DNA from: Tubulanus polymorphus
Lineage: Eukaryota; Nemertea; Palaeonemertea; Tubulaniformes; Tubulanidae
Reading direction: 5' to 3'
Assembly (NCBI RefSeq): GCF_964204645.1
Contig: NC_134030.1
Coordinates: forward strand, 12,522,278 to 12,586,277
DNA length: 64,000 bases
In this document: positions 45,241 through 57,650 of the stretch, in pieces
Layout of the letters: every line of letters begins with the position of its first letter
Position numbering within the stretch: the stretch's first letter is position 1
The notes under the pieces: generated by a model
Databases searched by the model: none
Seen by the model: only the letters and a program-made list of their open reading frames with translations
Told to the model about the DNA's origin: nothing
Program-made: the position numbers and the translations under genes

Positions 45241-46622
45241 TAGGGGTCCAGGGACACCGTGCTCACTTGGGAAGTGGTTTCAAAAGCTCAACAATCTAAC
45301 AATTTCAATACATAACGTCCTCTAGTGACCATATACAAAAACCAATGAACTTGAAACCCACCACAATCATAGAACATGTGAGCAGCTATGATTTTGTAAT
45401 TGATTGTGATAACAAAATATGCCTCGTTACCAATTTAATATGGAAATACTAAGTTATTCCACTATTCAACGCCCCCTGGTGACCATATGCAAAACCCAAT
45501 GACCTTAAAACTCACCACAATCGTAGTACATGTCATGAAATACAACTTTGCAATTGATCATAGTAACAAAATATGCCTAGGTACCAATCTAATAAGGAAA
45601 TACTAAGCCATTCTACTATTCAACGCCCCCTGGTGACTATATGGAATAACTAATGTCCTTAAAAACTCACCGCAATCATAGACAATGTCATGAACTACAA
45701 CTTTGCAATGGATCATGGTAACAAACTATGCCTAGGTACCAATCTAATAAGGAAAAACTAAGCTTTTCTACTATTCAACGCCCCCTGGTGACTATATGGA
45801 ATAACTAATATCCTTAAAAACTCACCACAATCATAGACGATGTCATGCACTACAACTTTGCAATTGATCATGGTAACAAAATATGCCTTGGTACAAATAT
45901 AATATAGCAATACTAAGTTATTGTATTATTCAACGCCCCCTGATGGCCACATACAAAAACCAATGACCTTGAAACTCACCAAAATCATAGAACACGTTAT
46001 GGGCTACAACTTTCCAATTGAATATAGTAACACAATATGCTTAGGTATCAATTTAATGTGGAAAAACTTTTTCCCACCTACGAATGTGTACTGATGACAC
46101 CAAGATGGCCGCCAATTGCGTCATAATTGGCTGATCAAAAATACCTGTCCCAGGTATAAAACATCCCTCTCTAAAGAATACCCATCAGCAATTGCAATGA
46201 GAAATGGCAAACCAGTAGGAAGCTACAGGACCTAGAATTCTGGCCAAAATTAACATTTTTGGGCACTAAAAAGGTCATAGGACGGCCATCTTGAGTCAGA
46301 TCGACCCAATTTTCTTATGCTGATGGGCCTATGGGAGATTCAAATATAAACGAAAAATCACGAAAACTTCGAAAATGTTTAAAAAGTGCTGATTTTGGCA
46401 AACAACAATGGCTGCCACTCGGCCATCTTGCATCTGACAGGGCCAGTTTTTGGGCTGACGATGTCTCTAGGGTAGATACATGTATAAACCAAATATCAAG
46501 ACATTACCTTGAAGCGTCTTCAAAACTTCCCAAAATAACTGGATTCCGTCTACGGACGGACGGACGGACGAAAAGTGAACGCAATAGCCCGCTGGGAATA
46601 AAGTCCCAAGTGGACTGAAAAA
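45239..46622 (+). mobile_element. DINE-1/pearl-like element, copy 6 (full-length, inside satellite)
   Basis: Complete copy of about 1.38 kb: left end ctaggggtccagggacaccg, five or more 154-bp core units (ccccctggtgac... near 45473, 45626, 45780, 45934), right region, GGAC microsatellite at 46553-46570 and terminal hairpin with gtcccaagtggactgaaaa. Satellite monomers on both sides define its ends to within a few bases. No protein is encoded. Confidence 0.82.
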
Positions 46623-47650
46623 GAATTGTTGCTGGCGACAAAACCAAACTAATGAACTGTCGCGGGCGATAAAACCAAAATATTGAATTGTCGCGGGCGA
46701 TAAAACCAAAATATTGAATTGTCGCGGGCGACAAAACCAAAAAAAAAATTGTCGCTGGCGACAAAAACAAAATATAAAACCAAAATAATGAATTGTCGCG
46801 GGCGTCAAAACCAAAAAGAAGAATTGTCCCGGGCGACAAAACCAAAATAATGAATTGTCGCTGGAGATAAAACCAAAGTAATGAATTGTCGTGGGCGAAA
46901 AAACCAAACCAATGAATTGTCGCAGGCTACAAAACCAAAAAAACAATTGTCGGGGCGACAAAACAAAAATAATGAATTGTGGCGGGCGATAAAACCAAAA
47001 TATTGAATTGTCGCGGGCGATGAAACCAAAATAATGAATTGTCGCGGGCAACAAAACCAAAATGGTGAATTGTCCAGGCGACAAAACCAAAATGGTGAAT
47101 TGTCGCGGGCGACAAAACCAAAATAATGAATTGTCGCGAGCGATAAAACCAAAATAATGAATTGTCGCGGGCGATAAAACCAAAATAATGAATTGTGGCG
47201 GGCGATAAAACCAAAATAATGAATTGTCGCGGGCGATAAAACCAAAATAATGAATTGTCGCGGGCGATAAAACCAAAATAATGAATTGTAGCGGGCTACA
47301 AAACCAAAATATTGAATTGTCGCGGGCAAAAAAACCAAAATATTGAATTGTCGCGGGCGATAAAACCAAACTTATGAATTGTCACGGGCGACAAAACCAA
47401 AAAAAGAATTGTCGCGGGCGACAAAACCAAAATAATGAATTGTCGCGGGCGATAAAACCGTAATAATGAATTTTAGCGGGCGATAAAACCAAAATAATGA
47501 ATAGTCTCAGGCGACAAAACCAAAATAATGAATTATCGTGGGCGATAAAACCAAAATAATGAATTGTCGCGGGCGACAAAACCAAAATATTGAATTGTCG
47601 CGGGCGACAAAACCAAACTAATGAATTGTCGCGGGCGACAAAACCAAAAC
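46623..47650. repeat. 31-bp satellite array B
   Basis: About 33 monomers continuing array A after the insertion. Monomers alternate between gcgacaaaacc and gcgataaaacc variants; some are shortened or have lost the central GG. Followed abruptly at 47651 by unrelated sequence (acaagagccccaaggggcac). Confidence 0.85.
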
Positions 47651-47799
47651 AAGAGCCCCAAGGGGCACAATGGCCAGCCTGTCAGATTTGCTTTTTATAA
47701 ATGATGTAATCTGTGGGTTATATTTATCAATATACACTCCCTGCTCAATATCATTTACATAGTAAAATCGTGTGTTAACGCAGACAGCAGGAACGAATG

Positions 47800-48415
47800 T
47801 AATATAGAAATACTAAAAGCTTGAAACTCACCTCGATCATAGAACATGTCATGAGCTACAACTTTCCAATTGATTATAGTAGCAAAATATGCTTAAGTAT
47901 CAATTATGATGTGGAAAAACTTTTTTTCCGCCTACGAATGAGTACTGATGACCCCAAGATGGCCGCCAAGTGCGTCATAATTGCCTGGTCAAAAATACCC
48001 TCTCGGATATAAAAGATCCCTTTCCAAAGAATACCCATTACAAATTGCAATGAAACATGGCGCACCATTAGAAAGCTACAGTACTCAGAATTCAGGCCAA
48101 AATTGACATTTTTGGGAACAAAAAAGGTCACAGTACGGCCATCTTGAGTCCGATCAACTCAATTTTTCACATACCGATGGGCCCTCGGGGGATACAAATA
48201 TATACGAATGATCAAGGTTATTGATAAAAGTGTCTTCAAAATTTCCCTCGAAAACTTCAAAAATGTGTAAAAAGTGCTGATTTTGGCGAACAACAATGGC
48301 TGCCAGTCGGCCATCTTGAATCTGACAGGGCCAGTTTTTGGCCTGAAGATGTGTCTAGGGTAGATACACGTATAAAACAAATATCAAGACATTACCTTGA
48401 AGCGTCTTCAAAACT
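47800..48415 (+). mobile_element. DINE-1/pearl-like element, truncated copy 7
   Basis: Contains the core end, the segment aagatggccgccaagtgcgt and the right region (gccagtcggccatcttgaat). It breaks off at cttcaaaacttt, where a LINE end begins, so the microsatellite and terminal hairpin are missing. Confidence 0.65.
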
Positions 48416-48416
48416 T

Positions 48417-48582
48417 TGGAACTCTCACGAACTATCTAGATGGTTATCTCTCGACCTCAATAGCTTCAAGACCCATCTCAAAACAACTTTGTTCCATGCA
48501 GCATACCATTAACTCTCGGAAAGCAAATTGTATTTAACATTTTTTGGCAGAATAAAATTTGATTGAATTTGCAATTTGGGCA
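48417..48582 (+). pseudogene. LINE reverse transcriptase C-terminal end and 3' tail
   Basis: Encodes WNSHELSRWLSLDLNSFKTH then LKTTLFHAAYH and TAA at 48510-48512, the typical 'W-N-S-L-P ... F-K-x-x-L-K-T-x-L-F' ending of CR1/L2/Rex-type RTs. It is followed by a short AT-rich 3' UTR ending gattgaatttg. 5'-truncated, as usual for non-LTR insertions. Confidence 0.62.
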
Positions 48583-49844
48583 CATGGCTAATTAGCATAT
48601 CAAGGTCATACACCCGATTTGGTAAAACCTTTTTTTCGCGAACCTTGCGCAAATGTCAAGGATGAATTTTCTGTAGAGCAAATAAAAATTCCTCCCAAAC
48701 ACCAAATCAACTAAAGATTTCATAGAAATCGATCTTGAAATACAATTTTAAACCTTAAAATAAAACCCGGAAGTAAAACAGTAGACGATACCGCGGATTC
48801 ACGTGAACACCTGATTTCTGTAAACGAAATGTTGGTTGTGACAAAATTGTTCAGACGGTTTTAGGTGGTAATAAGTACGGAAACGTAACGACCATGGTCG
48901 ACTTATTCGATGAAATCAGGCCTATGTGATATCCAAATTTTGACTTTTTTATTCTCCAGACCTCCCTGATATAGAAATAAAAAATTTTGGTGGTACGAAA
49001 GTGCAATCACAGCGCCGACGGGGACAGAGCCGTGTCAGAGATCGGCGGAGTGAAAATTGAGGTGGACGAACTCGAAGATGTAGGCTATTGCGCTACTTGA
49101 ATCACGAAAACTCCTGGCGCGGCCCCGACGCTTTTCGTTGATTAAGTAATACAAATATCATGCAATGGGTTTTCACAATCTACCGCTGGTATTTACCGGA
49201 TTTCAATATCACTCCAAAATTCAAAGAAACCTCGAAATATCGAACCGGAACACATCCGGTACTGTAGATATCCGCGGCTGCCCAACCGGGAAACTTATTT
49301 GTTTCAATAGATATTGATAGGATCCATCATCTTCACCCGTCAAGGGATTCGAACCCACTAAGCTAAAGCCATGCCAGAATCGCGTCGGGCCAATCACAGC
49401 GCTTGTAACAAACCACATTAGGCTTCTGTGGAATTTCCCAGTAAATGGGCCAATCAGCGAACACGTAGCGAACGCGGAAGTATTGTCGCGTGTTGATACA
49501 TGACGTCATGCGCAAAAGCGCCAGTAATGAAATCGCGATAATTCACGTGAACAGCTGCTGATATTTTCAGATAAACCAATCACAGGGAAGACACAACTTC
49601 CTGATTGGCTGATAAAAATTGAAATTTTCATGATTTAACTTTCGTGAAAAATGCAGAAAACATTTTTATGAGACCCTATTTCAAAATTCTGCTCGCTACG
49701 ATTCCGAGAATGGATTACGCTTAAATACGTGATTTGTTCGAATATGCCCTCACTTGGCAAGCAAAAGAGCCTTTTGTGTGGAAACCATGTCATTTAAATT
49801 CGCTCCATTTGTATAGTAATAGGCTCAGCCTACGGCTAAAAAGA
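48583..49844. other. No gene recognised; tRNA-like remnant
   Basis: Non-coding. At 49315-49395, minus strand, TTAGTGGGTTCGAATCCCTT includes a perfect B box and recalls a tRNA-derived SINE head. No other support. Confidence 0.4.
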
Positions 49845-50645
49845 ATTGTCGTGGGCGACAAAACCAAAATAATGAATTGTCGCGGGCGACAAAACCAAAA
49901 TAATGAATTGTCGCGGGCGACAAAACCAAAATAATGAATTATCGCGGGCGATAAAACCAAAATATTGAATTTTCGCAGGCGATAAAACCAAAATATTGAA
50001 TTGTCGCGGGCGACAAAACCAAACTAATGAATTGTTGCGGGCGATAAAACCAAAATAATGAATTGTCGAGGGCGAGAAAACCAAAATAATGAATTTTCGC
50101 AGGCGATAAAACCAAAATATTGAATTGTCGCGGGCGACAAAACCAATAAAAGAAAATTGTCACTGGCGACAAAAACAAAATATAAAACCAAAATAATGAA
50201 TTGTCGCGGGCGATAAAACCATAATAATGAATTTTCTCAGGCGACAAAACTAAAATAATGAATTGTCTCAGGCGACAAAACTAAAATAATGAATTATCGC
50301 GGGCGATAAAACCAAAATATTGAATTGTCGCGGGCGACAAAACCAAAAAAGAAAATTGTCGCGGGCGACAAAAACAAAATATAAAACCAAAATAATGAAT
50401 TGTCGCGGGCGACAAAACCAAAAAGAAGAATTGTCGCGGGCGACAAAACCAAAATAATGAATTGTCGCTGGCGATAAATAACCAAAGTAATGAATTTTCG
50501 TGGGCGATAAAACCAAAATATTGAATTTTTGCGGGCGACAAAACCAAAAAGAAGAATTGTCGCGGGCGACAAAACCAAAATAATAAATTGTCGCTGGCGA
50601 TAAAACCAAAGTAAAGAATTGTCGCGGGCGATAAAACCAAAATAA
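49845..50645. repeat. 31-bp satellite array C
   Basis: About 25 monomers, several altered (longer spacers such as gacaaaaacaaaatataaaa, repeated near 50170 and 50370). The array passes directly at about 50650 into module 2 of the palindrome family. Confidence 0.85.
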
Positions 50646-50649
50646 TAAT

Positions 50650-51540
50650 GTCAACAAAGGCTTACCCCAAATTTCAAGTGTGACTCCAGCATACCGAAAA
50701 GAGTGTGTTATATACTTGTATTTAGTAAATACCTTGTGCATTTGACAATGATCGGTATGTACTGTAGGAAATATAGAGTATTGATGGTATTGATATAGAG
50801 GTTGAAGCCCGCGGCCGAATAAAGTAACATAACAGCTTTTCTCCGCTATATCTCTTCGGCGTGTTTACTTTAGGCCTATGACTCCCCGGTACACTCATGA
50901 TTTATCTTAGTAAATACACAGTTAATTTGGTAAAGAAAAATAGGTATTGCTAAATTAACTGCTTAACGCCCGCAGCCAAATCACTGGTAGTAATCAATCA
51001 ATTTGTACTCGATTTGATTCTCAGCCCCGGAACGACGATGTAGTGACACACGTCGATTTGACGATGTTTACAACTCGACAGTGCTTTTAAAATCTAAAGT
51101 AGTAAATTTCCTGTGTATCAGTAATATAATTTGATGAGGAAAATGGGTTACCGTTAAAATTAGTTTTTGAAAACCGCGACAGAATGTGCAATCTTTCGGT
51201 AATAAATTTGTTAATTTATGCTTGAATTGAAAATCGATGTGACAAGAAACGTGCGGTAGATTTCGGAAAGACGACTTAAAAAACATGTCGGCTCTTTGAA
51301 TGGGGCTCAATTTTCGATGTTTACGGCCCGACAGTGCTTTTGTAACGTTGATTCTTCAAAATTCGCACGGAGTATTTGTAGATCGAACTGAGCTGAATGA
51401 TATCAGACGGATTGTATCGGCAACAGCGGTAATGTAAAAAAGCCTATGTACTTTTGACAAAAAATGTGTGGAAAAAAATAATAATAATAATAATAAATAT
51501 AGCTGCAAAGCAGCGATGACGGGTTTTCTGTAAAGCCATT
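50650..51540. repeat. Palindrome-family module 2 joined to module 1 start
   Basis: Follows the right-arm orientation of palindrome 2 (tcaagtgtgactccagcata ... gtttacggcccgacagtgc), ends in (AAT)n at about 51478-51496, and is followed at once by tagctgcaaagcagcgatga, the start of module 1, which is lost after about 51530. Confidence 0.75.
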
Positions 51541-52103
51541 CAGAATGATGGGAATTGTAGTAAATTGAAATATCGACACATAGAATAAAATGCATTGACA
51601 GATTCGAACCTAATATGCAACCACTGTGTAAACGTCAAATATGATTCAGCTTTGAAACTGAACATACGCGGACGTACAATCACAAATATTAATATATTTG
51701 ACCAGGCATTTATTTTGGCATTCAAACATCATGATACTGTATTATCACCATCCTTAAAAATGGATCTGTCCTATTAAGAACTCATCTTAAGCACCTGCTG
51801 AGCCGATAGATTGAGTGAATTCACGGATAAGAACGTATTATGATTTAGAATAGATTCAAGAAGTTAATGTTTTTATTGAAATATTTGAATAAATACATAT
51901 ATTGTAGTGTAGATTCAATCAATAAATTATGAATTGATTTGGTCTGGGTTTCCGGCTGATGTTGATTTTGGCTTTTATGGATTACAAATTCTATAGTGAT
52001 AAACAATTGATACCTGCAACATGTGTGTAAATCAAACCTATTCCACAAGTTGCGTGTGTTTCCTAATAAACGGGAGAGTCACTCTTGATCTGAGTTATTA
52101 GAA
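51541..52103. other. No gene recognised
   Basis: AT-rich sequence without recognisable coding, RNA or repeat-family content. Confidence 0.35.
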
Positions 52104-52662
52104 CTAGGGGTCCAGGGACACCATGCCCACTTGGGAAGTGGTTCCAAATGCTCAACAATCTAACAATTCAGGTATCAAAGGTATAAAACATCCCTTTTCA
52201 AAGAATACCCATCACAAACTGCAATGAGAAATGGCAAACTCAGAATTCGGGCCAAAATTGAAATTTTTGGACACTAAAAAAGGTCATAGGACGGCCATCT
52301 TGAGTCCGTATCCCAATTTTTGTTATGCTGATGGGCCCAGGGGGCATTCACATATATACGAAAGATCAAGGTAATTGATCGTAGCATCTTCAAAATTTCC
52401 CTCAAAAAGTTCAAAAATGTGTAAAAAGTGTTGATTTTGGCGAATAACAATGGCTGCCAGTCGGCCATCTTGATTCTGACAGCCAGTTTTTGGGCTGAAG
52501 ATCTGTCTAGGGTAGATACATGTGTAACCCAAATATCAAGACATTACCTTGAAGCGTCTTCAAAACTTCCCAAAATAACTGATTTCCGTCTACGGACACA
52601 CAACGGACGAAAAGTGAACGCAATAGCCCGCTGGGACTAAAGTCCCAAGTGGGCTAAAAATC
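52104..52662 (+). mobile_element. DINE-1/pearl-like element, core-deleted copy 8
   Basis: Left end aactaggggtccagggacac is followed after about 60 bp by the right region (ggtataaaacatccc...), so the 154-bp core is missing. It ends with the hairpin agcccgctgggactaaagtc... and caagtgggctaaaaa. Confidence 0.75.
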
Positions 52663-52994
52663 ATGTTCATTTAGTTATAGAAATTCATTGTTTTTTTTGA
52701 GTTTCTGTAATAATATTTGTTCTGCCCTAATTTTTATTACTGTATAAACCAATGATATGCTTTGTAAATATGATGTAATAAAATAAATTTGAATTAAATT
52801 TGAACATGAGAATCAAGCATAACTTGTGTTTTTTCAACTTGTCTTACTTGTCTTTTGTTAACAGTTCCAGAGTTTCAATTACAATCAAATCCAAATTGGC
52901 TAAAAAGTACATAGGACTAAATGAAATGAACCGTTAGTTACTGCAAACCTATTCCAGTGTTATGTCGATCGTGTTGAATCACTTTCCTTGAGTT

Positions 52995-53116
52995 AAAAGA
53001 ATCAGATCTTCTATGGTACAACATCGGTCGAAGAGAGATATCTTGGTGTTGACGGTCCTTGACCATCTAACTTCATGCGTTTGACATTGGAATCAGCATC
53101 ATACCCATTTGAACTG
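52995..53116 (-). CDS. Candidate terminal exon, unknown gene
   Basis: Minus strand after tgtatgaatattttgcag. It encodes SNGYDADSNVKRMKLDGQGP then STPRYLSSTDVVP and a TAG stop at about 53010. Codon use looks coding, and AATAAA (minus strand) occurs near 52735. I recognise no family and found no upstream exon. ASCC2 lies in the same orientation downstream, so this could be the end of the next gene. Confidence 0.35.
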
Positions 53117-53692
53117 CAAAATATTCATACAACATGAAAACCTATAGTACATGTATACAGTAATCAAACTTTCACCGATGTTGGATATTTGAATGAACAT
53201 TAGGTTTATTTCAGTATTCTATAGCAGGAAATAATAAGCCCAATCAATAGGCCCTATTCCCATTGGAACAATTGTATAATGCGTACAGCTGTACCGTACA
53301 CTTATCAGTCAAGAATGGAGAAATCGATATACCAAACCTACGAACAGCAAAATGTACAGGCCTACAATGATTTCTGGTATACAAGCCTTGACCACATGAA
53401 CGTTTTGGTTTGACTATTAATGTCAGCAGGTCAGAGAAAGCCTGGCCAAACTTAATCACATGGCTCAAATCAATTAGTCTTTCTGCGTGTGAATATTTCA
53501 CTGTATTGTTTTAAAAATAGGCCTATCGAGTGAATTAGTACATAGACTGAATTAGACTTTAGGCTAGTCCTGACCAAATCCTATCCATGTTATAATGGCA
53601 CCAGTTAGGCCCTATAGTAACATCACTGGAGGGCCGACAAGAGGGAAAAAGTTGTGTTTGTAGTACATAGGCATGGTAGGCTTGTCGTACTC

Positions 53693-54205
53693 ACGTAATA
53701 CTTAAAACGCTGTTGTTACCTGTACGTGACTGTACGGTGATTTCTACAGGTTAGCCGTATGTGAGTACGTTAACGCTCAGACTTGCAATATTGGGATTCG
53801 AAACCAAACGAAAAAAAATCCAGTTGAAGTCCGGTGATTTACCCACTGTGCCACAGAACATAACTGCAGGGTGGATGAAATTTGATTTATAAATAGCCTA
53901 GCCTCACCTAACCCAAACTCTATTCTTTCACGCATGCGCGTTTCCAGATTATAGGCCTAGGAACTCACGTACGGCGTTTTTAGGGAACTCACGAACGGTT
54001 AACCTGTGGATATCACTGTACAGTCACGTACGGGTAACAACTTCGTATATACTTAAAATGGTATTGGCTACTAGGAACTCACGTACGGCGTTAGTAGGGA
54101 ACTCACGTACGGCGTTAGTAGGGAACTCACGTACGGTTAACCTGTGGGGAGATCACCGTACAGTCACGTACGGGTAACAACTATGTACTTAAAATGCTAT
54201 TGGGT
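53693..54205. mobile_element. Inverted-repeat element with SINE-like module and CTCACGTACGG repeats
   Basis: 53700-53765 is inverted relative to 54107-54190 (cgtgactgtacggtgattt / gatcaccgtacagtcacg). Between them are a tRNA-like module (minus strand, 53870-53770, TGGCACAGTGGGTAA and GGTTTCGAATCCC) and tandem copies of gaactcacgtacggcgtt at about 53960, 54075, 54098 and 54122. The inner module matches the one at 400-560. Confidence 0.55.
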
Positions 54206-54779
54206 ACTATATAATAGGCCTATATATATAGACAAATAAATACCGGTAGGTAGGCTTTCTTGCTTAGCTTCCACACTTCACAACCGAACCAACCAGTATA
54301 TTTATTCCCAGTACGCACCAACCGGCATAGGCCTAACACTGTTTGTCAACTGTGTGTACCGTAGTAGGCTATCGATAATCACCTGATACTTTTCTGTGGT
54401 TTGTTTTCTCTCTGAGTCGAACGTAATTCCTAATTCTAGTAGCCCTCCGCGACTCAACGACCTTGATTTAAACTTGATCAATTCAAAATATGTTTATTGA
54501 CGCTTTTCGTTACATGAACTGATCAGCAATATACTTAAATGAAATAACCGGAATAACAAGAAATCCAAAATATTAAAGAGGTAACAAACAAATTGCCGTA
54601 AACCTGTCAGACACGCGAACGCCGGACTCGTAAACTCTTGGACTCGGACCCGCTGAGCAATAAATTCATAAAATTGACTTTGAAATTGATTGTGGAGAAG
54701 AGAGGGAATAATTCGATAGCTCTTCCTCGAAAAGAAGAGAGATATTTCTGAAAGAAAACACAACATGGCTACTAATTGA

Positions 54780-54976
54780 ACGGAGCCAAATTTCCGATGT
54801 TTACGGCTCGACAGTGCCTTTATAACGTGGATTTATCAACATTCCCATGCAGTATCTGGAGATTGAAGTGAGCTGAAGGATATCATGCGGATTGTATCGG
54901 CGACAGCGGTAAGGTAAGGAAGCCTTTACACTTTTAACAAAAACTGTGTGGAAATGGGAAAAAAAAAAAAAAAAAT
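54780..54976. repeat. Palindrome-family module 2, terminal fragment
   Basis: Matches the outer end of palindrome 2 (gtttacggctcgacagtgcc ... gcggattgtatcgg), ending in an A-rich run at 54960-54976 where module 1 begins. Confidence 0.7.
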
Positions 54977-56225
54977 ATAGCTGCAAAGCAGCGATAACGG
55001 GTTTTCTGCACAGTCTTAGAATCCTGTTCAACGGTGGATTTCAACAAAGCATTTGATAAGGCTCAACATCAGCCATTACTAAACAGGCTATAAGGAAACA
55101 GTATCAATGATAGGTCGCCCAAATGGCTCAGCAGTTATCTCTGAAAGGAAACTTGTAACCGAAATCAACGGAACGCCTCATCTTGGAATAAGTCGGTCAA
55201 ACTAGTGGAGTCACACAAGGTAGTATCCTAAGTTGTCTTCTGTTTAATGTCCTGACAAATGACATACACAGTAATCCAACATATACCAGACCGAGTAAAT
55301 TTCCAAATCGACCTTAACACGCTGTTCGACCAAAAAAATTAATGTTCCAAGAAAATCTTGTTCGAATAAAAATAATTCTGTTTGATCCAACAATACGCTT
55401 TTTGCTTGAACCAAAAATTTTCTTCATTCTGACAAAAAATGTGTTCGAATAAAAAGCTATGTTATTGTTGAAATGAAAAATTTTTAGTCCCAGCAAAAAA
55501 ATTTGGTTGAGCGAAAACAATTTTTTCGGAACGAATGCTTGAATGAAAACAATTCTGTTCGATTGAACGAAATACTTAATACTTTCGGTTCGGAAAAAAA
55601 AACTTTTTTCAATATACTTGTTCGAACGAAAAACTTAATGTTCTGACAAGAAAATTCTGTTCAAATTAAAACGATTCTGTTCAATTGAACGATTGTTCGA
55701 ACGAAAAACCTTTCGTTTGGACAAAAAAAAAGTTTGTTCAACTTTGTTCTAGCGATTTTTTCAAATTGGTTCAATCGTATAGAATATTATTGGTTCGAAC
55801 GAAATAAATTTTGTTCCGACGAATTTTCAAGCGAAAGGTCTTTTGAACGAAAAAAAAAAGATATTTCTGGTGCTCCGCAGTAACTTAAAGCCGGACGGAG
55901 GTTGGTCTTGTGACACGATGCGATCCTCATGTGCATCGCAAGTTTCGGTGCAAGTCGGTTGCAATACGATTGTGTACGACTAGTTTCTGCCAGTCGCAAG
56001 AGCGCGTCGGTTGGTTGTGACAGTCGTGTCGCGTCCCAGAAAGTAGAACACGTATGACTCCATGTGACTGGCGTTGCTGAAAGATGAGGACGCCAGTGAT
56101 ATGACGACTGTACGGAAGCGATACAGGGCCTCGAGTTGTCAGATTAATCAGATTAATCGACTTCAAAATGGGCGAAAGCATAAGTCTTTATTACGTTATT
56201 AATTGGCCTAATTATTCAAAAGCTA

Positions 56226-57650
56226 ATAAAGTGGGCGACAAAACCAAAATAATCAATTGTCGTGGGCGATAATCCAAAATAATCAATTGTCGCTGGCGAT
56301 AAAACCAAAATATTGAATTGTCGCGGTCGACAAAACCAAAAAAATCAATTGTCGCGGGTGATAAAACCAAAATTTTGAATTGTCGAGAGCGACAAAACCA
56401 AACTAATGAATTGTCGCGGGCGAAAAAACAAAAATAATGAATTGTGGCGGGCGATAAAACCAAAATAATGAATTGCCGCTGCCGATAAAACCAAAATATT
56501 GAGTTGTCGCAGGCGATAAAACCAAAATATTGAATTGTCGCGTGGGACAAAACCAAAATATAGAATTGTCGCGAGCGACAAAACCAAAAAAATGAATTGT
56601 CGCGGGCGATAAAACCAAAATCTTGAATTGTCGCGGGCGACAAAACCAAAATATTGAATTGTCGCGAGCGACAAAACCAAAAAAATGAATTGTCGCGGGC
56701 GATAAAACCAAAATCTTGAATTGTCGCGGGCGACAAAACCAAAATATTGAATTGTCGCGGGCGACAAAACCAAACTAATGAATTGTCGCGCGCGATAAAA
56801 CCAAAATAATGAATTGTCGCGGGCGATAAAACCAAAATAATGAATTGTCGCTGGCGATAAAACCAAAATATTGAATTGTCGCGGGCGATAAAACCAAAAT
56901 AATCAATTGTCGTGGGCGACAAAACCAAAAAAATGAATTGTCGCGGGCGATAAAACCAAAATCTTGAATTGTCGCGGGCGACAAAACCAAAATATTGAAT
57001 TGTCGCGGGCGACAAAACCAAACTAATGAATTGTCGCGGGCGATAAAACCAAAATAATGAATTGTCGCGGGCGATAAAACCAAAATAATCAATTGTCGCG
57101 GGCGACAAAACCAAAAAAATGAATTGTCGCGGGCGATAAAACCAAAATCTTGAATTGTCGCGGGCGACAAAACCAAAATCTTGAATTGTCGCGGGCGACA
57201 AAACCAAAATATTGAATTGTCGCGGGCGACAAAACCAAACTAATGAATTGTCGCGGGCGACAAAACCAAACTAATGAATTGTCGCGGGCGACAAAACCAA
57301 ACTAATGAATTGTCGCGGGCGATAAAACCAAAATAATGAATTGTCGCTGGTGATAAAACCAAAATATTGAATTGGCGCAGGCGATAAAACCGCGACAAAA
57401 AAAAAATTGTCGCAGGCGATAAAACCAAAATAATGAATTGTCGCGTGCAACAAAACCATAATAATGAATTGTCGCGGGCGATAAAACCAAAATAATGAAT
57501 TGTCGCGGGCGATAAAACCAAAATATTGAATTGTCCTGAGCGATTAAACCAAAATATTGATTTGTCGCGGGTGACAAAACCAAATTATTGAATTGTCGCG
57601 GGCGATAAAACCAAAATAATGAATTGTCAACCAAAATTATTGTTTTGTCG
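56226..57650. repeat. 31-bp satellite array D with higher-order structure
   Basis: About 45 monomers. Variant monomers recur in a fixed order (aaaaaatg, cttg, attg, actaatg, aataatg, aataatc), giving a higher-order period of 186 bp (six monomers) between 56931 and 57117; blocks of the same order also occur near 56591 and 56683. Confidence 0.82.

Noticed and set aside
43258-53870. tRNA genes suggested by GGTTCGAATCC boxes
   Set aside because: The flanking sequence does not form a convincing tRNA cloverleaf, and most of the modules recur in diverged copies, so they are treated as SINE-type remains.
46467-57634. Long minus-strand ORFs of Phe/Trp-rich repeats (for example FGFIARDNSLFWFYRPRQF) in the satellite arrays
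   Set aside because: The 31-bp monomer lacks stop codons in all three minus-strand frames, and 31 is not a multiple of 3, so the same peptide appears in every frame. This is a by-product of the satellite, not a protein gene.
44937-57650. CRISPR-like array of regular short repeats with dyads
   Set aside because: Monomers are contiguous with no unique spacers, the host is an animal, and no cas genes occur.
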